Of a stretch of DNA of 50,488 nucleotides, positions 1-7,405 are shown one piece after another. A program made the translations under genes and the position numbers. The DNA lies in NCBI RefSeq assembly GCF_035762905.1, contig NZ_DASUCC010000089.1:1-50488 (forward strand), in the 5' to 3' direction. Positions within the stretch are counted from its first letter, which is position 1, and each line of letters begins with the position of its first letter. The notes under the pieces were generated by a model. It searched no databases. It worked only from the letters and a program-made list of their open reading frames with translations, and was not told the DNA's origin. Source of the stretch: DASYTH01 sp035762905. GTDB lineage: Bacteria > Actinomycetota > Actinomycetes > Mycobacteriales > Pseudonocardiaceae.

Positions 1-1
1 C

Positions 2-247
2 GACAAGGGCTACCACGGCTACGACGACACTGGCAACCACGTGATCACACCCTACAAAGGCCGCAACAAGCCCGAATCGCAGAAGGACGCCAACCGGAAC
101 CACGCCCGTCTGCGCGGCCCCGGCGAACGCGCCCACGCCCACCTCAAAACCTGGCGCATCCTGCGCAAACTCCGCTGCTGCCCACGCCGCGCCGGCCGAC
201 TCGCCAAGGCCATCCACGTCCTACAGAACTACGAACTCGCCGGATGA
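2..247 (+). pseudogene. IS5-type transposase, C-terminal fragment
   Basis: The open frame enters from the left edge and ends with a stop at 247. It encodes about 81 residues with the end signature of IS5/IS1647-like DDE transposases: DKGYHG near the start, then ARLRGPGERAHAHLKTW, with the final catalytic Glu expected in the GERAHA segment, and a basic C-terminus. The rest of the gene lies outside the window, so it could be the end of an intact insertion sequence rather than a remnant. I could not see a convincing terminal inverted repeat downstream. Confidence 0.75.
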
Positions 248-796
248 AAAGGGCTCAGTAAATACAGTTGGCCGTGAGCTAGTATCTCTACTGTTAAGCA
301 ACGTACGGGCGCCTCTCTAGCAGGTCCGAAGTGATCATGTCGGCGCAGATGATGCCAGCCAGCGACGTCCACATGAGACGGACGACGACGACGACATCGC
401 TTTTCACTCGACTGGGTCAGACGTCGCCGTAGACGGAGATACGCGGCTGCTGGTCGGCTGGGCTTCCGGACCGCCGCGAGGGCGATCACCTTCGCAACGG
501 CGGCGGGCGAACCATCTGTTCGGCGAGATCAATCAACTCGCAACGTCGGCACCCAACGCGTCAGGCGGCTGGGACCTCACTGGTCACACCCACCAGTCCC
601 CCGCTGGCCAAGCGTTCGGTGGGGCACCGGACAACTCAGAGCGTGTTTGAGATATTGGTCGGGCGTAGCTTTGTTGATCTTGATGGTGGATTCAACCAGG
701 GTCTGGTGGGTGGCGACGGTTGTTTGATCAGGCAGTAACACGAACCGGGGACCCATCTACCGTAATGTCGCCGCGTGGCTGCGGCGTCGGCCTAGG
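248..796. other. gene-poor stretch between transposase tail and Nudix gene
   Basis: No reading frame here has recognisable protein character or a good ribosome binding site. Base composition is more mixed than in the core genes, and the stretch sits beside an insertion sequence, so it is probably mobile-element debris or decayed sequence. I identified no RNA gene or terminator in it. Confidence 0.4.
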
Positions 797-1318
797 GTGA
801 ACCAGGTGATTGACCAGATGACCGTGGATGCGGCGGTCGCCGATGCTTGCCTCGCCGCGATGGAGTTCGACGGCGCCCGGGCGTGGCTAGCCGCTCGCCC
901 GACGCTGAGGGAGCCGCTCGCGGCTGAGGTGTGGGTCACTGATCCGGCTTGTAGCTACATCCTGCTTGTTCGGCACCGCGTGCGCGGTTGGGTGCCGCCT
1001 GGCGGCAAGGTCGAGCCTGGGGAGACGCCGCGGATCGCTGCGGCCCGTGAATTGGTGGAGGAGACCGGTGTGGATGGTGAACTGCTGCCGGTGCCGGCTG
1101 CGGTCGCAGTTCGGTCCTTCCGGGCCGACTGGACGCCGACGCTGAGCCTGTCCTACGGCGCTGTTGTCGGCCGTGACGTTCCGCTCGGTGGGGAAGGCGG
1201 CCAGCCGTCGCGATGGGTCGATTTGGGCGAGACGTGGGAGAGCGTTTTTCCCGAGGACCGCAACCGTATCCGCGCGTATGTGCGTCGATTGGCGGTGGAG
1301 CGTGGAGTCGGGCTGTGA
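797..1318 (+). CDS. Nudix hydrolase
   Basis: Hydrolyses a nucleoside diphosphate linked to another moiety; the substrate cannot be read from the sequence. A complete Nudix box (G-x5-E-x7-REUxEExGU) is present at about residues 73-95, beginning GKVEPGE and ending RELVEETGV, and supplies the metal-binding glutamates. The 173-residue length is normal for a single-domain Nudix protein with an N-terminal extension. The GTG at 797 lacks a clear ribosome binding site, and the ATG at 818 is an alternative. The gene lies outside the tRNA-Lys island, on its left flank. Family assignment is firm; function is open. Confidence 0.85.
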   Translation: MNQVIDQMTVDAAVADACLAAMEFDGARAWLAARPTLREPLAAEVWVTDPACSYILLVRHRVRGWVPPGGKVEPGETPRIAAARELVEETGVDGELLPVPAAVAVRSFRADWTPTLSLSYGAVVGRDVPLGGEGGQPSRWVDLGETWESVFPEDRNRIRAYVRRLAVERGVGL

Positions 1319-1655
1319 GTCCGTCGCCAGTGCGCGGCTAGTGGATCGAGTCGATCAGCGTGTCGCCGGGCAGCGCCACCAGTTCGAGTTCGTGAAGGAA
1401 CCGGGCCCACACTGGCTCCAGGCGAGCTGCGCTGTCGACGGCGGGTGAAGTGGGCGCCGCAACCCCCGCAGGTCCGCGCAACCCGTGTGCCGGGGCAGCG
1501 CTGTGGACGGCTTGGCGGACGGAATTTGGTCCGCCGATGAACGAGACCAACGGCGGGGTATTTGATCTTGCTGGCGCCCTACTTTCCGCCCAGGAGCACC
1601 CATCGGGCCACAATGGACGGACGCGGCCTTCAATGCAAGATCGCCAGAAACGGCA
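1319..1655. other. intergenic region left of the island
   Basis: Stretch between the Nudix gene and the tRNA-Lys terminator hairpin. Reading frames on either strand look like non-coding shadows with no family signature. Nothing else recognised. Confidence 0.4.
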
Positions 1656-1690
1656 AAACCGCAGGTCAACATGGTGTTGACCTGCGGTTT
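1656..1690 (-). terminator. 16-bp perfect hairpin, probable tRNA-Lys terminator
   Basis: Bases 1656-1671 and 1675-1690 are a perfect 16-bp inverted repeat around a 3-nt loop, and on the minus strand a run of four T follows. It begins only 5 bp beyond the left att copy of the tRNA-Lys 3' end. Before integration it would have been directly downstream of the minus-strand tRNA-Lys gene, so a Rho-independent terminator for that tRNA is the natural reading. It is now 14.7 kb from the intact tRNA. Confidence 0.75.
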
Positions 1691-1694
1691 GCGG

Positions 1695-1739
1695 GTGCGC
1701 CGCCAGGGACTCGAACCCCGAACCCGCTGGTTAAGAGCC
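1695..1739 (-). repeat. left attachment site: 45-bp copy of tRNA-Lys 3' part
   Basis: These 45 bases are identical to 16379-16423. They carry the tRNA-Lys sequence from the anticodon loop through the T arm and acceptor 3' strand. The 5' half of the tRNA is absent here: homology stops sharply at 1739/1740. This is the usual footprint of a tyrosine-recombinase element integrated at a tRNA 3' end, with this copy marking the far border of the island. Confidence 0.9.
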
Positions 1740-2067
1740 GGCCCGGCGCTGTGTCGACCACTATCGCCGCGTGTCGCCCCGTGCCATTTCCGCAGGTCGG
1801 CGACAAAGCTCGTGTCACCATATGCCGCACCATGTCGCCCAGCAACGCCGCCGCCGAGCACCCACGGAGCACCCATCCTGTCGTGTTCGGTGGCCTTGGA
1901 GTCCGTACGCGGGAGGCAGGGTCGTGCGGACATGGTTCGCCATTCGCCAAGTATTGCGCGGCAGGATGCGACGAAGTTTGCCTGCTGTCTCGGTTGGACG
2001 TATGTGGTCCGCGAGAGCAGGTCCGCTGCCTCTCACGCCCCTTGAACCGCTCGATGACGGTGAGTGG
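1740..2067. other. left inner border of the island, no gene recognised
   Basis: Stretch between the left att copy and the end of the P450 gene. Open frames on both strands have no recognisable motif. It may hold recombination arm sites or decayed DNA, but I see no specific element. Confidence 0.35.
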
Positions 2068-3282
2068 TCAGCGAGCCGCGCCGAACCGGAGCGGGAGCGT
2101 GGCTGGGCCGTGGACGCCGAGCGGTGGCAGCCAGTTGATCGGGCCGGCCAGGGTCGGTGGACCCAGCTGGCGGGTGAGTACCGGGAGTGCCTCGCCGATC
2201 TCGGTGCGGGCGAGTGCGGCGCCCAGGCAGTGGTGTGGGCCGGCTCCGAACTGCAGCAGCGGCGCGGTCCGGCTCGCGGTGATGTCGAAGGTGTCGCCGC
2301 TGGGGAAGGCGCGGGGGTCACGCTGCGCGATGCCTGCGCATATGGCGACGACCGTGCCTCGGTTGATCGGCAGTCCGTGGTATTCGAAGTCTTCGGCGGC
2401 TATGCGGTTGAGCATGATGACCGATGGGGACCAGCGCATGGCCTCGTTGACGGCCCGGTCGGCGAGTTCCGGGTGCTGGCCGAGCAGTCGCCATTGTTCG
2501 GGGTACTCGGTGAAGGTGACCATCGCGTTGCCGAGTTGGTGACGAGTCGTGTCGTGCGCGGCGAAGACGAGCATGACGACGAGGTTGACGAGTTCCTCGG
2601 CGCTGACCCGACTGCCGGTCTGCCGGGCGGCCAGCAGGGCGGAGATCAGATCACTGTCTTCGGTGGGCTTCTTGGTGTTGAGTAGGTTCTCGACGTATCC
2701 GGTTAGTCCGGTGATGGCGGCGGTCACGCGTTCCCGGGTGTCGCCGCCGTAGCCGAGGGCGAACAGCAGAGCAAGATCGGCGGTCCAGGCGCCGAATATG
2801 GCGTGGTCCTCGGGCGGCACACCGAGCAAGGTGCCCATGACCGCCAGCGACAGCGGGTTGGCGAGGTCCCCGGCGAACTCGAAGGGCTCGTTCGGCGCGA
2901 TCCGCCCGGTCAGATCCTCGGCCCGTGACCGGATGAACGGCCGCAGTCGATCGATCATTCTCGGCGTGAACGCCTTGCTCACCAGGCCGCGCAGCCGGCG
3001 GTGTTCTTCCCCGTGGCGGTTCGAGATCACCGGGACGAACCAGTCGTAGATCGGGCCGTCGACGATATCGAATTTTCGCAGGTACTCGATGCCGTCACCG
3101 TTGAGGTGCCGGCCTCGCAGCAGGTCGTTCGCTTCGGCATGGCGGAGTACGAGCAGGCCGATCGGTGTGTGGGCGTACCAACTCCGTGCCTGCGCCGCAA
3201 CCACTTCGCGCGAGGTGTAGTCGAATGTCGGATCCGTGATGTCGATAACGGGCACCTGCGCGGTATCGGTTGTCTCAGCCAT
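2068..3282 (-). CDS. cytochrome P450 monooxygenase
   Basis: A soluble bacterial (class I type) P450 of about 404 residues that would hydroxylate or otherwise oxidise a pathway intermediate with external ferredoxin partners. Visible motifs are the I-helix AAHDTT, the ExxR as EAMR, and the heme loop FGAGPHHCLG with its thiolate cysteine. The ATG at 3282 is chosen because further upstream the same frame runs into a palindrome (3313-3340) that looks regulatory. No ferredoxin or reductase gene is adjacent. Next to a StrR-like regulator and tailoring enzymes, a role in specialised metabolism is likely; the substrate is unknown. Confidence 0.93.
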   Translation of the reverse strand: MAETTDTAQVPVIDITDPTFDYTSREVVAAQARSWYAHTPIGLLVLRHAEANDLLRGRHLNGDGIEYLRKFDIVDGPIYDWFVPVISNRHGEEHRRLRGLVSKAFTPRMIDRLRPFIRSRAEDLTGRIAPNEPFEFAGDLANPLSLAVMGTLLGVPPEDHAIFGAWTADLALLFALGYGGDTRERVTAAITGLTGYVENLLNTKKPTEDSDLISALLAARQTGSRVSAEELVNLVVMLVFAAHDTTRHQLGNAMVTFTEYPEQWRLLGQHPELADRAVNEAMRWSPSVIMLNRIAAEDFEYHGLPINRGTVVAICAGIAQRDPRAFPSGDTFDITASRTAPLLQFGAGPHHCLGAALARTEIGEALPVLTRQLGPPTLAGPINWLPPLGVHGPATLPLRFGAAR

Positions 3283-3312
3283 GGACTGTCGTCTCATCGA
3301 AGATGCGGTGGC

Positions 3313-3340
3313 GGTCAACTGAGAAATTTCCCAGTTGTCC
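3313..3340. promoter_or_regulatory. long palindromic operator-like site, P450 upstream
   Basis: GGTCAACTG and CAGTTGTCC face each other across 10 bases, about 30 bp upstream of the P450 ATG. The layout resembles the published StrR box (GTTCGACTG-N11-CAGTCGAAC, from memory), and a StrR-like regulator is encoded next door. Related sites are at 4226-4254 and 7376-7404. Confidence 0.6.
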
Positions 3341-3463
3341 ATGCGGATCGGAGGTGATGCCGGCTCCCCGGACGTTGCGGGCCCTGCGGGAAGATCTCAT
3401 CGGCCACCGTGCCATCGCGGGGTTGGCGGAGGACAACCTAGCATCGCGTCGCCGAAGGGCATT

Positions 3464-3482
3464 GTCAACGTCGCCATTTGAC
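3464..3482. promoter_or_regulatory. short palindromic operator-like site
   Basis: On the minus strand it reads GTCAAATGGCGACGTTGAC: arms GTCAA/TTGAC with 9 bases between. It matches three other island sites (5394-5411, 10325-10342, 11834-11851) sharing RTCAARTGGYGA then TTGAC, with one extra base here. It lies about 180 bp upstream of the P450 start. Confidence 0.5.
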
Positions 3483-3673
3483 GGGCGAACATCCATGTAT
3501 AGCGGAGAATTTTCCTCTTCGAGTGAACTTCGGCGACGCAAGGGACCCCAGGGACATGCCTGGCAGCGGTCGTGAACTGGCCGCCGGGGCGGCGTACTGG
3601 ACGGCGTCATGTCACGAAGCAATCGGCCCGGCGCCATTACCAACGAAGATCACATGACCGGGGTCTGGACGGT

Positions 3674-4783
3674 TCACTCGGCGTGGGAACCGGTTGGTGC
3701 CCGCGGCAAAGGGACTCTCTCAGGGCTCTCCGGAAACCGGATCTCGACGTGGTCGGCGAAGTCGAGCCAGGCCTGGGCACAGTGCCGCGCCGCGGCGGCC
3801 GCCGTTCCCGCGCAGTGCGCCGGAATCCCGTCGATCAAGTGCTCCCATTGCCGCGGCAGCAACATCGATGATTCCAGCAGGCGCAGCAGCAGCCGGCCGG
3901 ACTCGCCGCACCGCAGCGATGGATCCCCGCGCAGCGCGCGCATCAGAGCAGCACGGCTCGCGCCGCTGACGTCGTCGGTCGCGGCCGCACCGGGTGGCTC
4001 CCGGCGCGGTGGCACCGAAGCAAGCGGGTGCTGCGCCGGCGGGCTCGGATCCTCGCCCCGGCGAAGCCGCTCGCGAACATCACGCGCGGTCCCCAGTGAG
4101 ATCCCCACCGCGTTCGCGATCTCCCGCAGCGGCACGGTCGGCCGGGCCGAGATCAGCTCGCCAGCCCGCTGACGGCGTTGCCCGATGTCGACCGGACGGA
4201 TCCGCCCATCCCGACCGATCCGCGCACCCAACTGGGCAATTTCCCCACTTGACCGGCGTCGGATCGCGCCCACCGTCTTATGCGACAACCCGGTAACCGA
4301 CGCAATCGCCCGGTCCGACCACTGCCGATGCGAACCCAGAATGCGGCCCGCGGCCGCGGTCCGATCAGCCAGTGATAGCGGCAGCCCCTGCCGCTCCACA
4401 TTCAACGTGACGGCCAGCACGAAAGCATCCTCGGCCGAACCGTCGAAGAACTGAACCTCGATCTCCCGCTCACCACGAAGCATCGCCGCCCGCAACCGGT
4501 GCATACCATCGATCACACGCATCGTGGCACGATCCACGACAATTGGTGGAAACACCGTTGCGGACGCCGCGAGCGCGTCGGCGTGCGCGGTGCTCTCGCC
4601 CTCCAACCGCGGCGAATCCGAAGGCAACAGGTCACAAACAGAAACGCGGACCGGGTGGCATTGTCCGGGAACGTCCACACATCGCCCTGAGATGGGGACG
4701 ACAACCCGATCACCACCAATAGTCCTGGCCACTGGACCGCTCGGGTTCGGAGTCCGGTAACCCTCGCTCGCCATTTTGATCAC
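3674..4783 (-). CDS. StrR-like ParB-type transcriptional regulator
   Basis: Probable pathway-specific DNA-binding activator of the StrR/NovG type (ParB-like N domain plus HTH). Residues about 45-160 carry the family signature: a ParB-like stretch with PPIVVDRATMRVIDGMHRL, then FFDGSAEDAFVLAV and LSLADRTAAA, followed by a helix-turn-helix region reading WSDRAIASVTGLSHKTVGAI. A second HTH-like stretch (LREIANAVGISLGTARDVRE) and a less conserved C-terminus follow; total 369 residues. The GTG at 4783 has GGAG six bases upstream and starts 3 bp after the stop of the preceding gene, so the two are translationally coupled. A palindrome of the island's operator family sits inside the gene at 4226-4254, suggesting autoregulation. 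Confidence 0.85.
   Translation of the reverse strand: MIKMASEGYRTPNPSGPVARTIGGDRVVVPISGRCVDVPGQCHPVRVSVCDLLPSDSPRLEGESTAHADALAASATVFPPIVVDRATMRVIDGMHRLRAAMLRGEREIEVQFFDGSAEDAFVLAVTLNVERQGLPLSLADRTAAAGRILGSHRQWSDRAIASVTGLSHKTVGAIRRRSSGEIAQLGARIGRDGRIRPVDIGQRRQRAGELISARPTVPLREIANAVGISLGTARDVRERLRRGEDPSPPAQHPLASVPPRREPPGAAATDDVSGASRAALMRALRGDPSLRCGESGRLLLRLLESSMLLPRQWEHLIDGIPAHCAGTAAAAARHCAQAWLDFADHVEIRFPESPERVPLPRAPTGSHAE
4226..4254. promoter_or_regulatory. long palindromic operator-like site inside the StrR-like gene
   Basis: This 29-base site matches 7376-7404 at 24 of 29 positions, although one is coding and the other intergenic. It reads ACCCAACTG-N11-CACTTGACC. It lies about 530 bp into the regulator gene, after the first HTH coding region. 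The match is too close to be coincidence and suggests binding by the regulator itself. Confidence 0.5.
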
Positions 4784-4786
4784 CGA

Positions 4787-5464
4787 TCACTCCATAGTCA
4801 CCCTAGCTGATGGCAGCTTAGGACTTTCGCGAGACGCGTCAAAGCCCGACGTCAAGAATTCGATTAAAACAACGTATTGGATGCTGTCCGCACGGAAGCG
4901 CTCTAGGTGCCGTGTACGCGGGTGGGCAAATCCTTCCAGATAGGTCAACGCCGTCTCACTTGGTGAAAGATAGCTCCGGATCCCTGCTTCAGTTTGCCAG
5001 CCAGGCAAGGATGCATAACCAAGCGACCACAGCATGATCTTCCGCTCCACTGCACCGCGCCCGGCCGGGCATGCTTCGCGCACCGGGGCGAGGATCTCCT
5101 GGTAGGCAAGACATCGGCACAGGCGACCGATCAGTTCGGCTGCCGTCTGCTCCTCGCGGGAGCCGCGGTACCGTGCGCTGCGCGCCACCTGTCGTGAGAG
5201 CCGCCGCCTCGGCCACGAACCCCTGGCGTGCAGAAACCGCACTGCAGCGGGGGCGCGTGGCGAACGCCCGCAACACCGGATGTCCTTGCCTGCCCAGCCC
5301 TTGAACCATTCGACATGGATCAGCCTTACTCGGGATCGGACCGGCGCGAATACTACGACGTCCACGTCAGATTCAGCGAATTGTTCAGGCGCCATCAAGT
5401 GGCGAATTGACTCCGTGTGTACCAGACGACGATGCTGACTTTCGCCCGTCAACTTGGCATGCAC
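4787..5464 (-). CDS. unknown protein coupled to the StrR-like regulator
   Basis: No family recognised. The frame encodes 225 residues from the ATG at 5464, or 202 from the ATG at 5395. It is rich in Arg, Cys and aromatic residues, with no signal peptide or membrane segment. The C-terminal half (from VERKIMLW to the end) looks like ordinary folded protein; the middle is very basic and could mean partial decay. Its TGA lies 3 bp before the GTG of the StrR-like gene, which argues that it is a real, co-translated gene. Codon use is less GC-biased than the core genes, fitting acquired DNA. The start is uncertain because a palindrome (5394-5411) overlaps the second ATG. Confidence 0.55.
   Translation of the reverse strand: MHAKLTGESQHRRLVHTESIRHLMAPEQFAESDVDVVVFAPVRSRVRLIHVEWFKGWAGKDIRCCGRSPRAPAAVRFLHARGSWPRRRLSRQVARSARYRGSREEQTAAELIGRLCRCLAYQEILAPVREACPAGRGAVERKIMLWSLGYASLPGWQTEAGIRSYLSPSETALTYLEGFAHPRTRHLERFRADSIQYVVLIEFLTSGFDASRESPKLPSARVTME
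5394..5411. promoter_or_regulatory. short palindromic operator-like site upstream of alcohol dehydrogenase
   Basis: ATCAAGTGGCGAATTGAC matches the site at 11834-11851 at 15 of 18 positions. It lies 83 bp before the alcohol dehydrogenase start and overlaps a possible start of the divergent unknown gene, so it could control both directions. Confidence 0.5.
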
Positions 5465-5493
5465 AATCGCGGCGCGGGAAGGTGCGGTGGCCG

Positions 5494-6570
5494 ATGACGT
5501 TGGTACCTGACGCCGGGGTCAGTCGCGGTTCGGCCGATCGTGTGACCGGCCGGGCGGTGGCGATCGTCGCCGGTGCTGCGGAGTTGGTTGATGTCCCGGT
5601 CCGCCGGCCTGGCCCCGGTGAAGTGCTCGTCCGGGTGACCGCGTGCGCGCTGTGCACCTGGGAGGTCCGGGCCTTCAGCGGAATCAGGCCGGCCAGCCGG
5701 CCGTTGCTGGGCGGGCACGAACTGGCCGGTGAGGTGGTCGAAGTCGGTGACGGGCCGGTGCCGGTTCGGGCAGGAGACCAGGCCGCGGTCCGGCGCATCG
5801 GCCAGTGCCAGGTGTGCCGGTCCTGTCGCGAGGGATTGCAGTGTGTGCACCTTGATCTGGCATCTGTGGACACCGATGGCGGCTTCGGTCCGCAGGGGTT
5901 GGGCGAATACCTCACGGTGCCGGCGAGCCAGGTCTACCCGGTCTCCGAGGAGGTGCCCGGCACCGAGGCCGCGCTGGTCGAACCGGTGGCCTGTGTGCTG
6001 CGTGGAGTGCTGCGGGCCCGGCTGTCGTTCGGCGACGATGTGGTGGTCTTCGGTGCCGGGTTCATGGGCATGGTCCACGCGCGCCTGGCCCGGCTGCGCG
6101 GAGCCCGGGTGATCCTGGCCGAGCCCGACGAACACCGGCGGCGGCTCGCGGCCGACCTCGGGGAGTCGGTCCTCGATCCGCTAGCTGCCGGGTTTGCCGA
6201 GCGGCTGCGGGAGATCACCGACGGCGGTCCGGCCGCGGCGTTCGTCACCGGAGGCGGCCGGGATGCGCTGGTCGCGGCCACTGAGCTGGTCGCCGATGGC
6301 GGCCGGGTGGTGGCCTTCGCGGCCACGTACCCGCCCGAGGTTGCCGGTACCGGGGTGAACCGGCTTCATCACCATCAGGTGGAGCTGGTCGGCACGGTCA
6401 GCCAGAGCGCTGAGGAGTTTCACCGGGCCGCGCGGCTGATCTCGCACCGCTCGATCGACCTGGCGCCGCTGATCAGCGCGACGTTCCCGCTCGACCGCGT
6501 CGAGGACGGGCTACGCGCGGCGTTGCGGCCGGTGCCCTACCGGGTCGTGATCACCATGGCCGGCACCTGA
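5494..6570 (+). CDS. zinc-type alcohol dehydrogenase (MDR, sorbitol-dehydrogenase-like)
   Basis: Medium-chain dehydrogenase/reductase, 358 residues, expected to interconvert a secondary alcohol and a ketone on a polyol or cyclitol-like substrate. Seen: CALCTWEVR with the catalytic-zinc cysteine, GGHELAGEV with the zinc histidine and glutamate, and a degenerate structural-zinc lobe (CQVCRSCREGLQC). The Rossmann loop reads VVVFGAGFMG near residue 188. The ATG at 5494 follows GGAAGGTG. Its TGA overlaps the ATG of the aldolase gene (TGATG), so the two enzymes are made together. Island location and the palindrome upstream tie it to the StrR-like regulon. Confidence 0.88.
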   Translation: MTLVPDAGVSRGSADRVTGRAVAIVAGAAELVDVPVRRPGPGEVLVRVTACALCTWEVRAFSGIRPASRPLLGGHELAGEVVEVGDGPVPVRAGDQAAVRRIGQCQVCRSCREGLQCVHLDLASVDTDGGFGPQGLGEYLTVPASQVYPVSEEVPGTEAALVEPVACVLRGVLRARLSFGDDVVVFGAGFMGMVHARLARLRGARVILAEPDEHRRRLAADLGESVLDPLAAGFAERLREITDGGPAAAFVTGGGRDALVAATELVADGGRVVAFAATYPPEVAGTGVNRLHHHQVELVGTVSQSAEEFHRAARLISHRSIDLAPLISATFPLDRVEDGLRAALRPVPYRVVITMAGT

Positions 6571-7358
6571 TGGGCGGGCCGGGCTGGACCGTGCGAATGA
6601 CCCGGGTGTTCGGCCCCGGGCAGCGCAGTGTGCTGGTCGCGATCGACCATCTGGCCGTACTGGCCGAACCGGAACCCGCGCTGCGCGACCCCGCCGCGCT
6701 GGTGTCCACGGTGCGCGCGGCCGGTGCCGACGGCGTGATGCTCACCCGGGGCGCGCTGGCCCAGGCGAGTGCGGAACTGGCCGGTCTCGCGGTGGTCCTG
6801 TCGGTCCCGCTCGATCCCGCCAGTCCGGCGCACGTGCCCGACCTGGCGTTGCGGCTCGGCGCCCACATGGTGAAGGTCATCTTCACGCCGTTCACCGACG
6901 GCGCCGACGACCAGGCCGCAACCCTCGGGGCGCTCACCACCGCCTGCCACCGCTGGGATCTTCCGGTCATGATCGAGACCGTCCCCGGCGGCTTCGCCGC
7001 CGGCGGAAAGTACCGGCAGACCGCCACCCTCGCCGCAGCCGCCCGGATAGCCACCGAACTCGGCGCCGCCGCCATCAAGACCTTCATGCCCCGCATGGCG
7101 ACCACTGTGGACGGTACCGGTCCGGCCGACCCGGACGGCCTGCGAGATCTCTGCCAGTATGCGGGCGTCCCGGTGCTGATCCTGGGCGGTCAGCGCATCG
7201 AACTGGCTGAACTCATCGACCTGACCACTGCCGCGATCGACGCCGGCGCGGCGGGCGTTGCCGTCGGCCGCAACATCTGGGGGGCCGACTCACCCGGCGC
7301 GGTGGTGGATGCGCTCGTCCGGGCGGTGCACTCCACGGTGACCCGGACGGGCGCGTGA
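6570..7358 (+). CDS. class I aldolase of the DeoC/FbaB (LsrF, ADHS) family
   Basis: 262-residue TIM-barrel aldolase that should form or break a C-C bond through a lysine Schiff base. Family signs: VAIDHL near the N-terminus, GADGVMLTRG, HMVKVIF, IETVPGG, AAAIKTFMP (the presumed Schiff-base lysine), VLILGGQ and a phosphate-binding end GVAVGRNIWG. It overlaps the upstream dehydrogenase by one base. The family includes class I fructose-bisphosphate aldolase, LsrF and aminodeoxyheptulosonate synthase, so the substrate could be a sugar phosphate. With the dehydrogenase it may build or trim a polyol chain for the island's product. Confidence 0.8.
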   Translation: MGGPGWTVRMTRVFGPGQRSVLVAIDHLAVLAEPEPALRDPAALVSTVRAAGADGVMLTRGALAQASAELAGLAVVLSVPLDPASPAHVPDLALRLGAHMVKVIFTPFTDGADDQAATLGALTTACHRWDLPVMIETVPGGFAAGGKYRQTATLAAAARIATELGAAAIKTFMPRMATTVDGTGPADPDGLRDLCQYAGVPVLILGGQRIELAELIDLTTAAIDAGAAGVAVGRNIWGADSPGAVVDALVRAVHSTVTRTGA

Positions 7359-7375
7359 TGATGGAAGATCCTGAG

Positions 7376-7404
7376 GGTCAACTGGGCAGTTTCCCCAATT
7401 GACC
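7376..7404. promoter_or_regulatory. long palindrome between convergent genes
   Basis: GGTCAACTG-N11-CAATTGACC, the most symmetrical member of the long palindrome family. It fills the gap between the aldolase stop (7358) and the convergent RibBA-like stop (7406-7408). As RNA it could form an 11-bp stem with one mismatch, so a bidirectional terminator is an alternative. Near identity to the intragenic site at 4226 favours protein binding. Confidence 0.5.
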
Positions 7405-7405
7405 G

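Larger units (their letters stand above)
3283..3673. other. P450 upstream region with two operator-like palindromes
   Basis: Non-coding spacer between the P450 start and the stop of the StrR-like gene, both on the minus strand. It contains the palindromes at 3313-3340 and 3464-3482, listed separately. No convincing protein is encoded on either strand. It most likely holds the P450 promoter. Confidence 0.5.

Noticed and set aside
1656..1690. Treating the left-border hairpin as another member of the GTCAAC/GTTGAC operator family
   Set aside because: It lies outside the island, has a 3-nt loop and a T tract, and is better explained as the tRNA-Lys terminator.
1695..1739. A second tRNA-Lys gene at the left border
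   Set aside because: Only the 3' part is present; the D arm and 5' acceptor strand are missing.
3283..3342. Longer P450 N-terminus starting at 3342
   Set aside because: The extra residues are encoded by an operator-like palindrome and do not resemble P450 sequence; the ATG at 3282 begins a normal P450 N-terminus.
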